A stretch of DNA of 64,000 nt from Stenotrophomonas maltophilia R551-3 (GCF_000020665.1 NC_011071.1:1106501-1170500); one strand, 5' to 3'. Positions 50,101-59,436 are shown, numbered from the stretch's first letter. Notes: generated by a model not told the origin, from the letters alone. Made by a program: numbers and translations.

Positions 50101-51714
50101 ATGTCGCACTATCCATGGTGGCGCGGAGCCGTCATCTACCAGATCTACCCGCGCAGTTTCCTCGACGCCAACGGCGACGGGGTAGGCGACCTGCCCGGCA
50201 TCATCCAGCGCCTGGATCACATCGCCGCGCTGGGCGTGGACGCGATCTGGATCTCGCCGTTCTTCAAATCGCCGATGGCCGACTTCGGCTATGACATCGC
50301 CGATTACCGCGACGTCGACCCGCTGTTCGGCAGCCTGGACGACTTCGACCGCCTGCTGGCCAAGGCCCACGGGCTGGGCCTGAAGGTGATGATCGACCAG
50401 GTGCTGAGCCACACCTCGATCGAGCACGCCTGGTTCCGCGAGAGCCGCCAGGACCGCAGCAACCCGAAGGCGGACTGGTACGTCTGGGCCGACCCGCGCG
50501 AGGACGGCACCCCGCCCAACAACTGGCTGTCGCTGTTCGGCGGCGGCGCCTGGCAGTGGGAGCCGCGCCGCGAGCAGTACTACCTGCACAACTTCCTGGT
50601 GGACCAGCCGGACCTGAACTTCCATCACCCGGACGTGCAGCGGGCGACCCTGGACAACGTGCGCTTCTGGCTGGACCGCGGCGTGGACGGCTTCCGCCTG
50701 GATGCGATCAACTTCTGCTTCCACGACGCGCAGCTGCGCGACAACCCGGCCAAACCGGCCGACAAGCGGGTAGGGCGCGGCTTCAGCGCGGACAACCCGT
50801 ACGCCTACCAGTACCACTACTACAACAACACCCAGCCGGAGAACCTGCCGTTGCTGGAGCGCCTGCGCGCGCTGCTGGATGAGTACCCGGGCGCGGTCAG
50901 CCTGGGCGAAATCTCCTCGGAGGACTCGCTGGCCACCACCGCCGAGTACACCCGGGATGGCCGCCTGCACATGGGCTACAGCTTCGAGCTGCTGGTGGAC
51001 GATTACAGCGCGGCCTACATCCGCGACACGGTCTCGCGGCTGGAAGCGGCAATGACCGAAGGCTGGCCGTGCTGGGCGGTTTCGAATCACGATGTGGAGC
51101 GGGCGGTCAGCCGCTGGGGCGGCCACCCGACTGATCCCCGCCTGGCGCGGATGCTGGTGGCGATGCTGTGCTCGCTGCGCGGTTCGGTCTGCCTGTACCA
51201 GGGCGAGGAACTGGGCCTGGCTGAGGCCGAGGTACCGTTCGAGGCCCTGCAGGATCCCTATGGCATCACCTTCTGGCCCAACTTCAAGGGCCGCGACGGC
51301 TGCCGTACTCCGCTGCCGTGGACCGATGCGCCGCTGGCCGGGTTCACCTCGGGCCAGCCGTGGTTGCCGATCCCGGCCGAGCACCGGGCGGCGGCAGTGG
51401 CCGTGCAGGAGCGGGATCCGCACTCGGTGCTGGCCGCGTTCCGGGCGTTCCTGGGCTGGCGGCATACCCAGCCGGCGCTCCTGCATGGCAGCATCCGATT
51501 CATCGAAAGCGCCGAGCCAGTGCTGCTGTTCGAGCGTATGCTTGCAGATGAAACCCTCCTGCTGGCCTTCAACCTGTCGGCCGAGGCGGTGAGTCATCCG
51601 CTGCCGCCGGGCAACTGGCAGCAGGTGGCGGTGCCGGGCCCGGATGCGGGCACGGTGCAGGGCAATGAACTCCAGCTGCCGCCGCGTGCGGTGTATTGCG
51701 CACGTCGCAGCTGA
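50101..51714 (+). CDS. GH13 alpha-glucosidase (subfamily 23 type)
   Basis: A 537-residue cytosolic alpha-glucosidase; no signal peptide. Start ATG 50101 (MSHYPWWRGAVIYQIYPRSF). GH13 residues: DGFRLDAINF with nucleophile D201, VSLGEISSED with acid/base E270, VSNHDVERAV with D331, and the calcium-independent IDQVLSHTS block. The close match to the xanthomonad alpha-glucosidase XgtA, as I recall it, suggests hydrolysis and transglucosylation of maltose and malto-oligosaccharides. It carries operator copy 1 upstream and a terminator downstream. Confidence 0.93.
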   Translation: MSHYPWWRGAVIYQIYPRSFLDANGDGVGDLPGIIQRLDHIAALGVDAIWISPFFKSPMADFGYDIADYRDVDPLFGSLDDFDRLLAKAHGLGLKVMIDQVLSHTSIEHAWFRESRQDRSNPKADWYVWADPREDGTPPNNWLSLFGGGAWQWEPRREQYYLHNFLVDQPDLNFHHPDVQRATLDNVRFWLDRGVDGFRLDAINFCFHDAQLRDNPAKPADKRVGRGFSADNPYAYQYHYYNNTQPENLPLLERLRALLDEYPGAVSLGEISSEDSLATTAEYTRDGRLHMGYSFELLVDDYSAAYIRDTVSRLEAAMTEGWPCWAVSNHDVERAVSRWGGHPTDPRLARMLVAMLCSLRGSVCLYQGEELGLAEAEVPFEALQDPYGITFWPNFKGRDGCRTPLPWTDAPLAGFTSGQPWLPIPAEHRAAAVAVQERDPHSVLAAFRAFLGWRHTQPALLHGSIRFIESAEPVLLFERMLADETLLLAFNLSAEAVSHPLPPGNWQQVAVPGPDAGTVQGNELQLPPRAVYCARRS

Positions 51715-51741
51715 CCGTTTTCTCCGGTGGCGGTACTTGCG

Positions 51742-51773
51742 GGGACGGGGCCGAAGCGCCCCGTCCCTTTTTT
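51742..51773 (+). terminator. Rho-independent terminator of the alpha-glucosidase
   Basis: Nine-bp stem GGGACGGGG/CCCCGTCCC with an eight-base loop and TTTTTT following. It lies 28 bp past the stop. Confidence 0.9.
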
Positions 51774-51838
51774 GTGGGTGAGCTTCCGGCGAAAGGCATC
51801 TACGCACGGCGCGGATCTATTGTCGGCATGCGCGCAAA

Positions 51839-51867
51839 AGAAAACCCGCTGCCTGCGCAACGGGTTT
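51839..51867 (-). terminator. Probable terminator of the maltodextrin TonB receptor
   Basis: AACCCG/CGGGTT stem (51843-51848 with 51861-51866) followed on the minus strand by TTCTTTTG. It lies about 80 bp past the receptor stop, beyond two REPs. Confidence 0.55.
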
Positions 51868-51887
51868 CCGGTCCTGCTCCCTTTGTG

Positions 51888-51943
51888 TTGCCGGCCAGCG
51901 GCCGGCACTACCGGGTCCGGGTCGCCGGGCATGGCCCGGCGCT
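51888..51943. repeat. Two REPs at the receptor 3' end
   Basis: TTGCCGGCCAGCGGCCGGCA (51888-51907, then CTACC) and GTCGCCGGGCATGGCCCGGC (51921-51940). The second ends four bases before the receptor's stop codon. Confidence 0.8.
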
Positions 51944-51946
51944 TCC

Positions 51947-54703
51947 TCAGAACTTGTAGTTCACGCCCAGCATGTAGGTGCGGCCCCACTCGATGTACTC
52001 CAGCGGGCGGTCCTTGCTGCCGGCGTAGGTACGGTACGGCTCGTTGGTCAGGTTGCTTCCCTGCAGCAGCAGGGTCAGGCCGCGCAGGGTGCTGCTGTCG
52101 CTGAAGGTGTAGCTGAGCTGTGCATCGGTCACGTTCTCGCCGACCACGTAGCGCAGGCTGCGGTTGCCGTTGAAGTTGCCGATCTCGCCGATGAAGTCCG
52201 AACGGCGGCGCTGGCTCACGCGTGCTTCAAAGCCACTGCGCTCGTAGTAGGCGGTGAAATTGTAGACGCGCTTGGACAGGCCCGGCAGGCTGATCGGATC
52301 GTTGCCCACGCTGGAAGCGCTTTCCGGGTCCAGGATGGTGATGTCGCTCTTGTTGAAGGTCGCGCTGGCCTGCACGCCGAAGCCACGCAGGCTGTCGGTC
52401 AGCATCTCCAGCGGGAACGATGCGGTCAGTTCCAGGCCCTTCAGCGTGCCACCCTTGCCGTTCTGTGGGGCGGAGAAGGTGCCGGTGGTCAGCACCGGCG
52501 TGGTCATGCCAGGCGGCGGTACATAGCTGCCCAGCAGTGCGGTGAAGTCGTAGTTGTCCACCGACTGCGTGTAGACGTAGCTCTTCAGGTCCTTGTAGAA
52601 GATCGCTGCGGCCACGTAGGCCTTCTCGCCGAAGTACTTCTCGTAGGACAGGTCCAGCGCGGTGGCACGCCACGGATCCAGCAACGGATTGCCGCCGCTG
52701 CCACCGGGGCGGCCGGTGCCGGTATCCACGCCGAATTCGAGGCCGGCGCGCATCTGGTCCACACGCGGGCGTGCGACCTGCTTGGCGGCAGCGAAGCGCA
52801 GCGTCTGCTGGTGCGGGAACATGAAGGCCAGGTTCAAGCTCGGCAGCCAATCGTTGTAGGTGCGGCCGTTCGAATACGGCTGCACGTTGTTGCCGGCTGC
52901 CTGCGAGCTGTCCCAGTAGCGCGAGTCCGAGCTCTGGTCGGTGTGCTGCATCTGCACGCCGATGTTGCCGCGCACGCCGACCACGCCGATGTCGGTGTTG
53001 ATGTTCAGGCGCGCCCAGGCGGTGGTGATCTTCTCCTGCACCGTCCACGACTTGGGAATCAGGTAGTCCAGGTTGTCGACCGGGTTGAAGGTCATGTAAC
53101 GGCCCACCGCGGCCGGCACGTTCCAGGCCGGGATGTAGCCGATGCCGGCGAAGCCGAGGTTCACCGGACGGTACTGCAGGTCCGAGGCGATGTTGGCATC
53201 GCCCTGCGCGCCGAGCAGGATGTTGCCTTCGGACTGGGTCTTCACCTTGCGGCGGTCGGCGTAGTTGACGCCGATGTCGAGGTCCGGTGCCCACGAGGCG
53301 ATGGCGTCGGGCAGGGCGATGGTCGCGGCCAGCTTGCCACCCTTCAGGCGGTCTTCGACCTTCGGTACCTTGCCGTAGCCGGAGCCGTAGATGGTGTTGG
53401 TCAGGAACAGCGCATCCGGGTTGGAGTAGTTCAGGCCTGGGCTGATGTGCGAGAAACCATTCTGGCGGAACTGCACGCCGACCGTATCCAGCTGCGGCAT
53501 CGGGGTCAGCTGCAGGTTGTTTTCCAGGTTCAGCTCGTCGCGGGTGGCCTTGGAGTAGTTCAGGTCGGCGACCAGCTTCACGCCGCTGAAGTTGAACTCA
53601 TTGTTCCAGCCGAACGCGTCGATCTTGTCCTTGCGCTTGTTGTACATGCCGCGCACCAGCGGATACACGCCGCTGGCGGTGCCGCCGGTAAACGAGCCGT
53701 TGCCATTGACCTGCGGGTTGCTGACCAGCAGGCCCGGGGTGTAGTTGCCGTTGTAGTTGCTGAGATTCAGCTCGAACTGATTGGCGGTATCGATCTGCTC
53801 GGCTTCGGTGTGGAACGCATCGAAGGTGCTGGTCCAGCTGTTGTTCGGCCGGAACTGGATGGTGGCCATCACGCCGTCGCGCTTGTTGTTGCCGGTGCGG
53901 CGCAGTGCCTTGATGCCATCGGAGAAGTAGGTGCCCGCAGCGACGCCCGGGCGGTTGCCCTTGTCGGTGTGCTCGGTGGTCCACGGCTCATACAGGCCAA
54001 CCTGGTTTTCCTGGATCGGCATGTCGCTGTGTGCGTAGCCGATGGCGATGCCCAGGGTCTTGTCCAGGAACTGATCGATGTAGCTGGCGCTGAAGCGGTT
54101 GCCGTACGGATCGACGTTGGCGGCGCGGCCCAATGAACTCTTCTGGTAGCGGCCGCTGACTGCGATCACGCGCTCGCCGAAGCTGAGCGGGCGTGCGGTC
54201 TGCATGTCGATGGTGCCCGACAGGCCCTGGCCGACCAGCGCCGCGTCCGGGGTCTTGTACACGGTCACGCCGTTGACCAGCTCGGACGGGTACTGGTCGA
54301 ATTCGACGCCGCGGTTGTCGCCGGTGCTGACCACTTCACGGCCATTGAGCAGGGTGGTGGCGAAGTCGGGCGACAGGCCACGCACACTGATCACCTGCGC
54401 ACGGCCGGCCACGCGCTGGGCAGCCAGGCCGGGCAGGCGCGAGATGGATTCGGCGATGCTGACGTCGGGCAGTTTGCCGATGTCTTCGGCGGAGATCGCT
54501 TCGACCACCGAGGTGGCGTCCTGCTTGATCGCGATTGCGTTCTCGATGCCGCGGCGGATGCCGGTGACCTGCACCGTATCCAGGTTGGTGGCGGCGGTGG
54601 CGGCCGGCGTGGTGGTGCTCTGCGTGGACTGTGCCGACGCCAGCGTCGGCGCCAGGACAACGGCCAGCGCGATGCTCAGCGCGCTGCGCTTGTGGTTCAA
54701 CAT
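51947..54703 (-). CDS. TonB-dependent receptor for maltodextrins (oligosaccharide type)
   Basis: A 918-residue outer-membrane receptor of the IPR010104 / Caulobacter MalA-like group. Signal peptide MLNHKRSALSIALAVVLAPT (cleavage after ASA), TonB box region NLDTVQVTGIRRGIENAIAI, plug with SVVEAISAEDIGKLPDVSIA and SRLPGLAAQRVAGRAQVISV, barrel ending in GRTYMLGVNYKF. The AEDIGKLPDVSIAESI motif marks carbohydrate-linked receptors of alpha- and gamma-proteobacteria rather than siderophore receptors. GGGAGGGG precedes the ATG. Flanked by alpha-glucosidase, GH97 and amylase genes, and its promoter bears operator copy 2, so maltodextrin import is the likely role. Confidence 0.9.
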   Translation of the reverse strand: MLNHKRSALSIALAVVLAPTLASAQSTQSTTTPAATAATNLDTVQVTGIRRGIENAIAIKQDATSVVEAISAEDIGKLPDVSIAESISRLPGLAAQRVAGRAQVISVRGLSPDFATTLLNGREVVSTGDNRGVEFDQYPSELVNGVTVYKTPDAALVGQGLSGTIDMQTARPLSFGERVIAVSGRYQKSSLGRAANVDPYGNRFSASYIDQFLDKTLGIAIGYAHSDMPIQENQVGLYEPWTTEHTDKGNRPGVAAGTYFSDGIKALRRTGNNKRDGVMATIQFRPNNSWTSTFDAFHTEAEQIDTANQFELNLSNYNGNYTPGLLVSNPQVNGNGSFTGGTASGVYPLVRGMYNKRKDKIDAFGWNNEFNFSGVKLVADLNYSKATRDELNLENNLQLTPMPQLDTVGVQFRQNGFSHISPGLNYSNPDALFLTNTIYGSGYGKVPKVEDRLKGGKLAATIALPDAIASWAPDLDIGVNYADRRKVKTQSEGNILLGAQGDANIASDLQYRPVNLGFAGIGYIPAWNVPAAVGRYMTFNPVDNLDYLIPKSWTVQEKITTAWARLNINTDIGVVGVRGNIGVQMQHTDQSSDSRYWDSSQAAGNNVQPYSNGRTYNDWLPSLNLAFMFPHQQTLRFAAAKQVARPRVDQMRAGLEFGVDTGTGRPGGSGGNPLLDPWRATALDLSYEKYFGEKAYVAAAIFYKDLKSYVYTQSVDNYDFTALLGSYVPPPGMTTPVLTTGTFSAPQNGKGGTLKGLELTASFPLEMLTDSLRGFGVQASATFNKSDITILDPESASSVGNDPISLPGLSKRVYNFTAYYERSGFEARVSQRRRSDFIGEIGNFNGNRSLRYVVGENVTDAQLSYTFSDSSTLRGLTLLLQGSNLTNEPYRTYAGSKDRPLEYIEWGRTYMLGVNYKF

Positions 54704-54826
54704 TTTCCCCTCCCAGGCAATGTTGCAGATCGATTCGTGAACGTCCCGGAGTGACCGTGGACGTGCGACGCGGTGGCCGCTGTCGTCGCCGCTATGGTAG
54801 GCAGCGCGTTCTTCGCGGGAATCACC

Positions 54827-54841
54827 CTGCATACGTATTCA
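54827..54841. promoter_or_regulatory. Sugar-locus operator, copy 2
   Basis: On the minus strand TGAATACGTATGCAG, identical to the other two copies. A -10-like TACCAT (minus strand, 54799-54794) lies about 35 bp from its centre, about 90 bp before the receptor start. Confidence 0.75.
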
Positions 54842-54883
54842 ATGGCGTTTGCAGGGATGTAATCGCTTTCAGGTTCTGTTTGC

Positions 54884-54947
54884 GGTAGTGCCGGCCGCTG
54901 GCCGGCAATCGCGTTCACCGGGTTGCCGTCCAGCGGCCGGCACTACC
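54884..54947. repeat. REP palindrome pair (GGTAGTGCCGGCC type)
   Basis: GGTAGTGCCGGCCGCTGGCC at 54884-54903 and its complement CCAGCGGCCGGCACTACC ending at 54947, seven bases before the GH97 stop codon. Separates the GH97 gene from the receptor promoter. Confidence 0.8.
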
Positions 54948-54954
54948 GCGGCAT

Positions 54955-57006
54955 TCAAAGCGGCGTGAAACGAATGGCCTGCCCACCCCCCGGTGCCAGC
55001 ACCAGCGTCAGCACGTCGGCGCTGGTCACCTCTCGGGTTTCGCGCGCGAATGCGAAGGGATTGCTGCGGAAATCCGCGCCCTCGCCATCGCGGTAGATCT
55101 CGGCGCGGTAGCGCACGCCCGGTTCCAGGAAGCCCAGCGACACCGGCAGCACACGGCCGTGCTCGTCGGTGATGCTGCCGAGGAACCAGTCGCGGCTGTT
55201 GCGGTCGCGGCGCACGATCGTCACGTAGTCGCCCACTTCGCCATCGAGCACGCGGCTCTGCTCCCAGTCCACCGCGACGTCTTCGATGAAACGGAATGCC
55301 TCGCGATGCTGCAGGTAGTGCTCGGGCAGGTCGGCGGCCATCTGGATCGGGCTGTACAGCACCACGTACAGCGCCAGCTGGCGTGCCAGCGTGCTGGGAA
55401 TGGCCTGGCCGTGGCGGCCCTTCAAGCTGAGGATGCCGGGGGTGTAATCCATCGGCCCGGCCAGCATGCGGGTGAACACCAGATTGACCTCATGTTCCGG
55501 CGGGTTCGGCGGCTGGCCCCAGGCGTTGTACTCCATGCCGCGTGCGCCTTCGCGCGAGATCCAGTTGGGATAGGTGCGGCGTAGGCCGGTGTCCTTGATC
55601 GGCTCATGCGGGTTGACTGACAGGTGCCGGCGCGCGGCTTCCTGCACTACCTTCAGATGGTGGTGGGCCATGAACTGCCCGTCATGCCACTCGCGCCACA
55701 GGGGGCCACCGGCGGGATCGCGGCGGTCGACCTGGCCGTCATCGCAGACGTAGCCGGTCTTGAACTGGTCCACGCCCAGCCGTGCGTACAGGTCCAGCGC
55801 AGCCCCCAGCTGCTCCTCGTAGTGCTCGATGGCGCAGCCGGTTTCGTGGTGGCCGATCAGGTGCACGCCCTTCTTCAGGCCGTAGGCGGACAGCGCCTCG
55901 ATATCGAAATCGGGCGTGGCGCGGGTGAAGTCGAAGTCGTAGCCGTTGCCGACCCAGTTGCCGTCCCAGCCCGGGTTCCAGCCTTCCACAAGCACGCCAC
56001 GGAAGCCGTGCGCGGCGGCGAAGTCGATCACCTTCTTCGTCTTCGCGGTGGTCGCCGCATGCGTCGGCCCGGTCGCCCAGCTCTCGTTGTCCAGGTGCAT
56101 CGACCACCACACGCCCAGGTACTTGGCCGGCTTCACCCAGCTCACATCGCCCAGCGCGTTGGGTTCGTTGAGGTTGAGGATCAGGTCCGATTCGACCAGG
56201 CCCCCGGCACGGTCGGCGATCTGCAGCGTGCGCCACGGCGTGGCGAAGGGCAGGGTGCGGCGCACCTTCCAGCCTTCGGCCGAAGGCGACAGCTGCGCAC
56301 GCAGGCGTTGGCCTTCGGTGCGGCGCAGCCACATGCCGGCGTAGTCCACCAGTGCGGCCTCATGGATCGCCACGTGCAGGCCGTCGCGGCTGCGCAGGGT
56401 CATCGGTGTATGCACCAGCGGCACCTCGTTCAGCAGCGTGCGCTGGTACAGGTACTCGTAGTGGATCGGTTCCCCGGCAGGGATCCACCACGCGGTGGAA
56501 TCCTGTGCGATGGCGAACTCGGTCAGCTCGTCATCGATGATGGCTTCGCGCAGGTTCGGCTGCCCGGGGAATACGTAGCGGAAGCCGAGGCCATCGTCGT
56601 ACACGCGGAACACCACGTCCAGCCGACGCTTGCTGCCGGTGGTCTCGGCCAGCTGCACGGTCAGCTCGTTGAAGTGGTTGCGGGTGACCCGGCGTTCGCC
56701 CCAGGGCTGCTCCCAGCTGTCATCGCTGCTGCGCCGTTGCTGGCCGAGCAGGGCGAAATCACGGTCCAGGCGGCCGTCGCGCAGGGCGAAGCCAAGCTTC
56801 GAATCCTCCACCACGACCTCGCCGAAGCGCTCGACGCGATAGCGCGCGGTGCCACCGTCCAGCACCAGACTGACCTTGAGCACCTTTCCCGGTGATTCGA
56901 CACTGGCCACCTGCGGCGCGGCCTGCGCCAGCGTGGCCAGGCCCAGCAGGGCCAGGCCGAGCATCTGCGCGAACAGCGCGCGTACAACCGTGTGCGACAT
57001 CGGCAT
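54955..57006 (-). CDS. GH97 family alpha-glucosidase/alpha-galactosidase-type glycosidase (SusB-like)
   Basis: A 683-residue exported glycoside hydrolase of family GH97. Signal peptide (MPMSHTVVRALFAQMLGLAL, cleavage after AQA), an N-terminal beta domain (ESPGKVLKVSLVLDGGTARY), then a (beta/alpha)8 domain with WVKPAKYLGVWWSMHLDN, GFRGVLVEGWNPGWDGNW, LYARLGVDQFKTGYVCDDG, VNPHEPIKDTGLRRTYPN and GPMDYTPGI. These follow SusB and its relatives. Probably acts on maltodextrins in the periplasm. Start 57006 follows GGGAGGGGAA; an ATG two codons on is an alternative. Divergent from the six-hairpin glycosidase gene, with operator copy 3 between them. Confidence 0.88.
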   Translation of the reverse strand: MPMSHTVVRALFAQMLGLALLGLATLAQAAPQVASVESPGKVLKVSLVLDGGTARYRVERFGEVVVEDSKLGFALRDGRLDRDFALLGQQRRSSDDSWEQPWGERRVTRNHFNELTVQLAETTGSKRRLDVVFRVYDDGLGFRYVFPGQPNLREAIIDDELTEFAIAQDSTAWWIPAGEPIHYEYLYQRTLLNEVPLVHTPMTLRSRDGLHVAIHEAALVDYAGMWLRRTEGQRLRAQLSPSAEGWKVRRTLPFATPWRTLQIADRAGGLVESDLILNLNEPNALGDVSWVKPAKYLGVWWSMHLDNESWATGPTHAATTAKTKKVIDFAAAHGFRGVLVEGWNPGWDGNWVGNGYDFDFTRATPDFDIEALSAYGLKKGVHLIGHHETGCAIEHYEEQLGAALDLYARLGVDQFKTGYVCDDGQVDRRDPAGGPLWREWHDGQFMAHHHLKVVQEAARRHLSVNPHEPIKDTGLRRTYPNWISREGARGMEYNAWGQPPNPPEHEVNLVFTRMLAGPMDYTPGILSLKGRHGQAIPSTLARQLALYVVLYSPIQMAADLPEHYLQHREAFRFIEDVAVDWEQSRVLDGEVGDYVTIVRRDRNSRDWFLGSITDEHGRVLPVSLGFLEPGVRYRAEIYRDGEGADFRSNPFAFARETREVTSADVLTLVLAPGGGQAIRFTPL

Positions 57007-57079
57007 TTCCCCTCCCAAGGCGCCGTTGGCAGACCCGGACCATAAGCCAGCGCGGCAGGCGCGCTACCGCGTGGCGCCA

Positions 57080-57094
57080 TGAATACGTATGCAG
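57080..57094. promoter_or_regulatory. Sugar-locus operator, copy 3 (divergent region)
   Basis: TGAATACGTATGCAG on the plus strand, identical to the other two copies, between the divergent GH97 and six-hairpin glycosidase genes. A -10-like TACCAT lies at 57121-57126 on the plus strand, 35 bp from the centre; TATGGT (57044-57039, minus strand) might serve the GH97 gene at 42 bp. Confidence 0.75.
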
Positions 57095-57243
57095 CTGGAC
57101 GCAGCCGACAGCCCCGCGTCTACCATGGGGCCAAGGCACCTTGAGGGAGGGGCCGCGCCCGCCCGCCGGCAACGACGGTGCGGACCTACAACGCGTGCAG
57201 AGAGGGAGGGAGGCCGACGGGCGCAAGCCGGTCCGCCGCTTCG

Positions 57244-59436
57244 ATGCTGAAGATCATTTGCCTGACCGCTGCCCTGGGGGCAGCGCTGGGATCGACCGCG
57301 CAGGCGGCCGACCTGCAATTCGACGGCCGCCATGCGCGCGCCGAAGCCGCTGCCAACGGCAGCTTCGTGCTGCATGCGCCGAAGGGCGCAGTGCAGATCG
57401 CAGCCGCACCGATGCGCAGCCAGACCGGAAGCGTGATGTTCGATGCACTGTTCGCGCTGGCCCAGCAGGAGATGGACCAGGATCGCGTGGATGCGATCCG
57501 CGATCCTGCATTCGATGAGGGCCGGCCGGTGCCGTGCGAGTGCTTCCAGACCGGTGCGCGCTGGCCCTACGTGTGGACCCGCGATGTCAGCTTCGCCGCC
57601 GATCTGGCGCTGGCGCGGATGGACCCGCAGCGCACGCGGCAGTCGCTGCAGTTCAAGCTGTCCGCAGCGCGCGACGGGCATACGCCCGGCCTGTTCGTGG
57701 CGCAGGACACCGGTTCCGGTGGCAGTTGGCCGATCAGCAGCGATCGCGTGGTGTGGTTCCTGGCGGCACGTCACCTGCTGGAGGATCGCGCGTTTGCCGA
57801 CCAGGTCTGGCAGGCGCTGCAGGGTACGCTGGCGCAGGACCGCGCGATGGTGTTCGACGCGCGAATGGGCCTTTATCGTGGCGAGACCTCCTTCCTGGAT
57901 TGGCGTGAGCAGACCTATCCGGACTGGACCCGCGAGGACGTGCGCTTCATCGGCGATTCCTATGCGCTGTCCACCAACGTGCTGCACTACCAGGCGCTGC
58001 GCCTGGCCGAACGCCTGGCTGGCCAACATGGTGATGCCCGCGCGGCTGACTACAAGGCGTGGGCCGATGCGTTGGCGCAGCAGATCGATGCGCGCTTCTG
58101 GCGCGAGGACATGGGCCAGTACATGAGCTACATCGGCGAAGCCGCGCACCCGGTGCCCTACGCCAAGGTCGATCTGCTCGGCCTGTCGCTGGGCATCCTC
58201 GCCGAGGTGTTGCCGGCCGAGCGTGCGCGCCGTGCGCTGGCCGCCTACCCGATGGGGCCGGCCGGCAGTCCGGTGGTGTGGCCGCAGGAGTCGCAGCAGC
58301 CGATCTACCACAACCGCGCGATCTGGCCGTTCGTCAGCGCCTACTCGCTGCGTGCGGCGCGGCAGCTGGACGATGCGCCGCGCATCGCTGCCGAAATCCG
58401 CTCGCTGATGCAGGGCGCGGCGCTGGCCGCTTCCAACATGGAGAACTACGAGCTGGTCAGCCAGGCCGTGCATGTCGACGAAGGCGCACTCAGCGGCCCG
58501 GTGGTCAACTCCGAACGCCAGTTGTGGTCGGTGGCCGGCTATCTGTCGATGGTGCTCGAAGGTGTGTTCGGTGTGCAGGACGATGGCCGCGTGCAGCCCA
58601 AGCTGCCGGTCACACTGGTGCCGGAGCTGTTCGGTACGCAGCGTCGCATCAGCCTGGAGGCCGGTGGCAAGCGCTACGTGCTGGAGCGCCCGCAGCAGCT
58701 GGGTGATGGCCTGCTGGTGGCGGGCAGGACGCTGATCCAGGGCAACACGACCACGGTGCAGCTGATGGCTGCACAGTCCGCGACCGGCTTCGGTGGCACA
58801 ACCGCCGACGCCAATGCGCGTGCGCCGGCCACGCCGACCGCACCGCAGGCCACACGCAATGGCGCTGGCTGGAGCGTGCCGGTCACGACTGGGCAGGTTC
58901 TGTGGAAGGACGGCAGGGCCGTCGCCGCCAGCAATGGCCAGGCGCACATCAGCGACGATGGCCTGCAGCACTGCTTCAGTCTGACCCGGCGCGAGGGTGC
59001 ATTGGAATCGCTGCACAGCCCGATGCTCTGCGTCGGTCCGCAGCAGGTGCTGAAGGGCGAGGAACGCTGGCAGTTCACCGCGGCCCAGGCCGGGCAGGTG
59101 GGCCTGCGCCTGCAGTACAGCAATGCGAACGGGCCGATCAACACCGGCGTCACGGCTGCGGTCAAGCAGCTGGTTCTGCAGTGCCCGGGCCAGCCATTGC
59201 AGCGGCATACGGTCACCCTGCCGCACAGCGTGGCGGTGCAGGATTCGACCTCGGCAACATTCGCGGTGCCCAAGGGGCGGTGCACGGTCACGCTTGAAGA
59301 GGGCTTCAACATGAGCGCGCTGCAGCACTTCGCGCACTACACCGGCGGCAAGGGCGGGCGTGATGGTGTGCTCAACCAGGCCCAGGTGCAGGCACTGACG
59401 GTGGCGCCGGTGGCGATGGAAGAGGGCGCACGATGA
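57244..59436 (+). CDS. Exported six-hairpin glycosidase with C-terminal carbohydrate-binding module
   Basis: A 730-residue protein. Signal peptide MLKIICLTAALGAALGSTAQ; an (alpha/alpha)6-type domain with TGARWPYVWTRDVSFAADLA, QDTGSGGSWPISSDRVVWFL, WPQESQQPIYHNRAIWPFVS and NSERQLWSVAGYLSMVLEGV, which resembles GH15/glycogen-debranching-like six-hairpin enzymes without matching one I can name. After about residue 540 a linker rich in Ala/Pro/Thr leads to a beta-rich C-terminal module with WQFTAAQAGQVGLRLQYSNA and NGPINTGVTAAVKQL, typical of CBM6/35-like folds. First gene of an operon with the transporter and amylase. No ribosome site is obvious before 57244. Confidence 0.82.
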   Translation: MLKIICLTAALGAALGSTAQAADLQFDGRHARAEAAANGSFVLHAPKGAVQIAAAPMRSQTGSVMFDALFALAQQEMDQDRVDAIRDPAFDEGRPVPCECFQTGARWPYVWTRDVSFAADLALARMDPQRTRQSLQFKLSAARDGHTPGLFVAQDTGSGGSWPISSDRVVWFLAARHLLEDRAFADQVWQALQGTLAQDRAMVFDARMGLYRGETSFLDWREQTYPDWTREDVRFIGDSYALSTNVLHYQALRLAERLAGQHGDARAADYKAWADALAQQIDARFWREDMGQYMSYIGEAAHPVPYAKVDLLGLSLGILAEVLPAERARRALAAYPMGPAGSPVVWPQESQQPIYHNRAIWPFVSAYSLRAARQLDDAPRIAAEIRSLMQGAALAASNMENYELVSQAVHVDEGALSGPVVNSERQLWSVAGYLSMVLEGVFGVQDDGRVQPKLPVTLVPELFGTQRRISLEAGGKRYVLERPQQLGDGLLVAGRTLIQGNTTTVQLMAAQSATGFGGTTADANARAPATPTAPQATRNGAGWSVPVTTGQVLWKDGRAVAASNGQAHISDDGLQHCFSLTRREGALESLHSPMLCVGPQQVLKGEERWQFTAAQAGQVGLRLQYSNANGPINTGVTAAVKQLVLQCPGQPLQRHTVTLPHSVAVQDSTSATFAVPKGRCTVTLEEGFNMSALQHFAHYTGGKGGRDGVLNQAQVQALTVAPVAMEEGAR

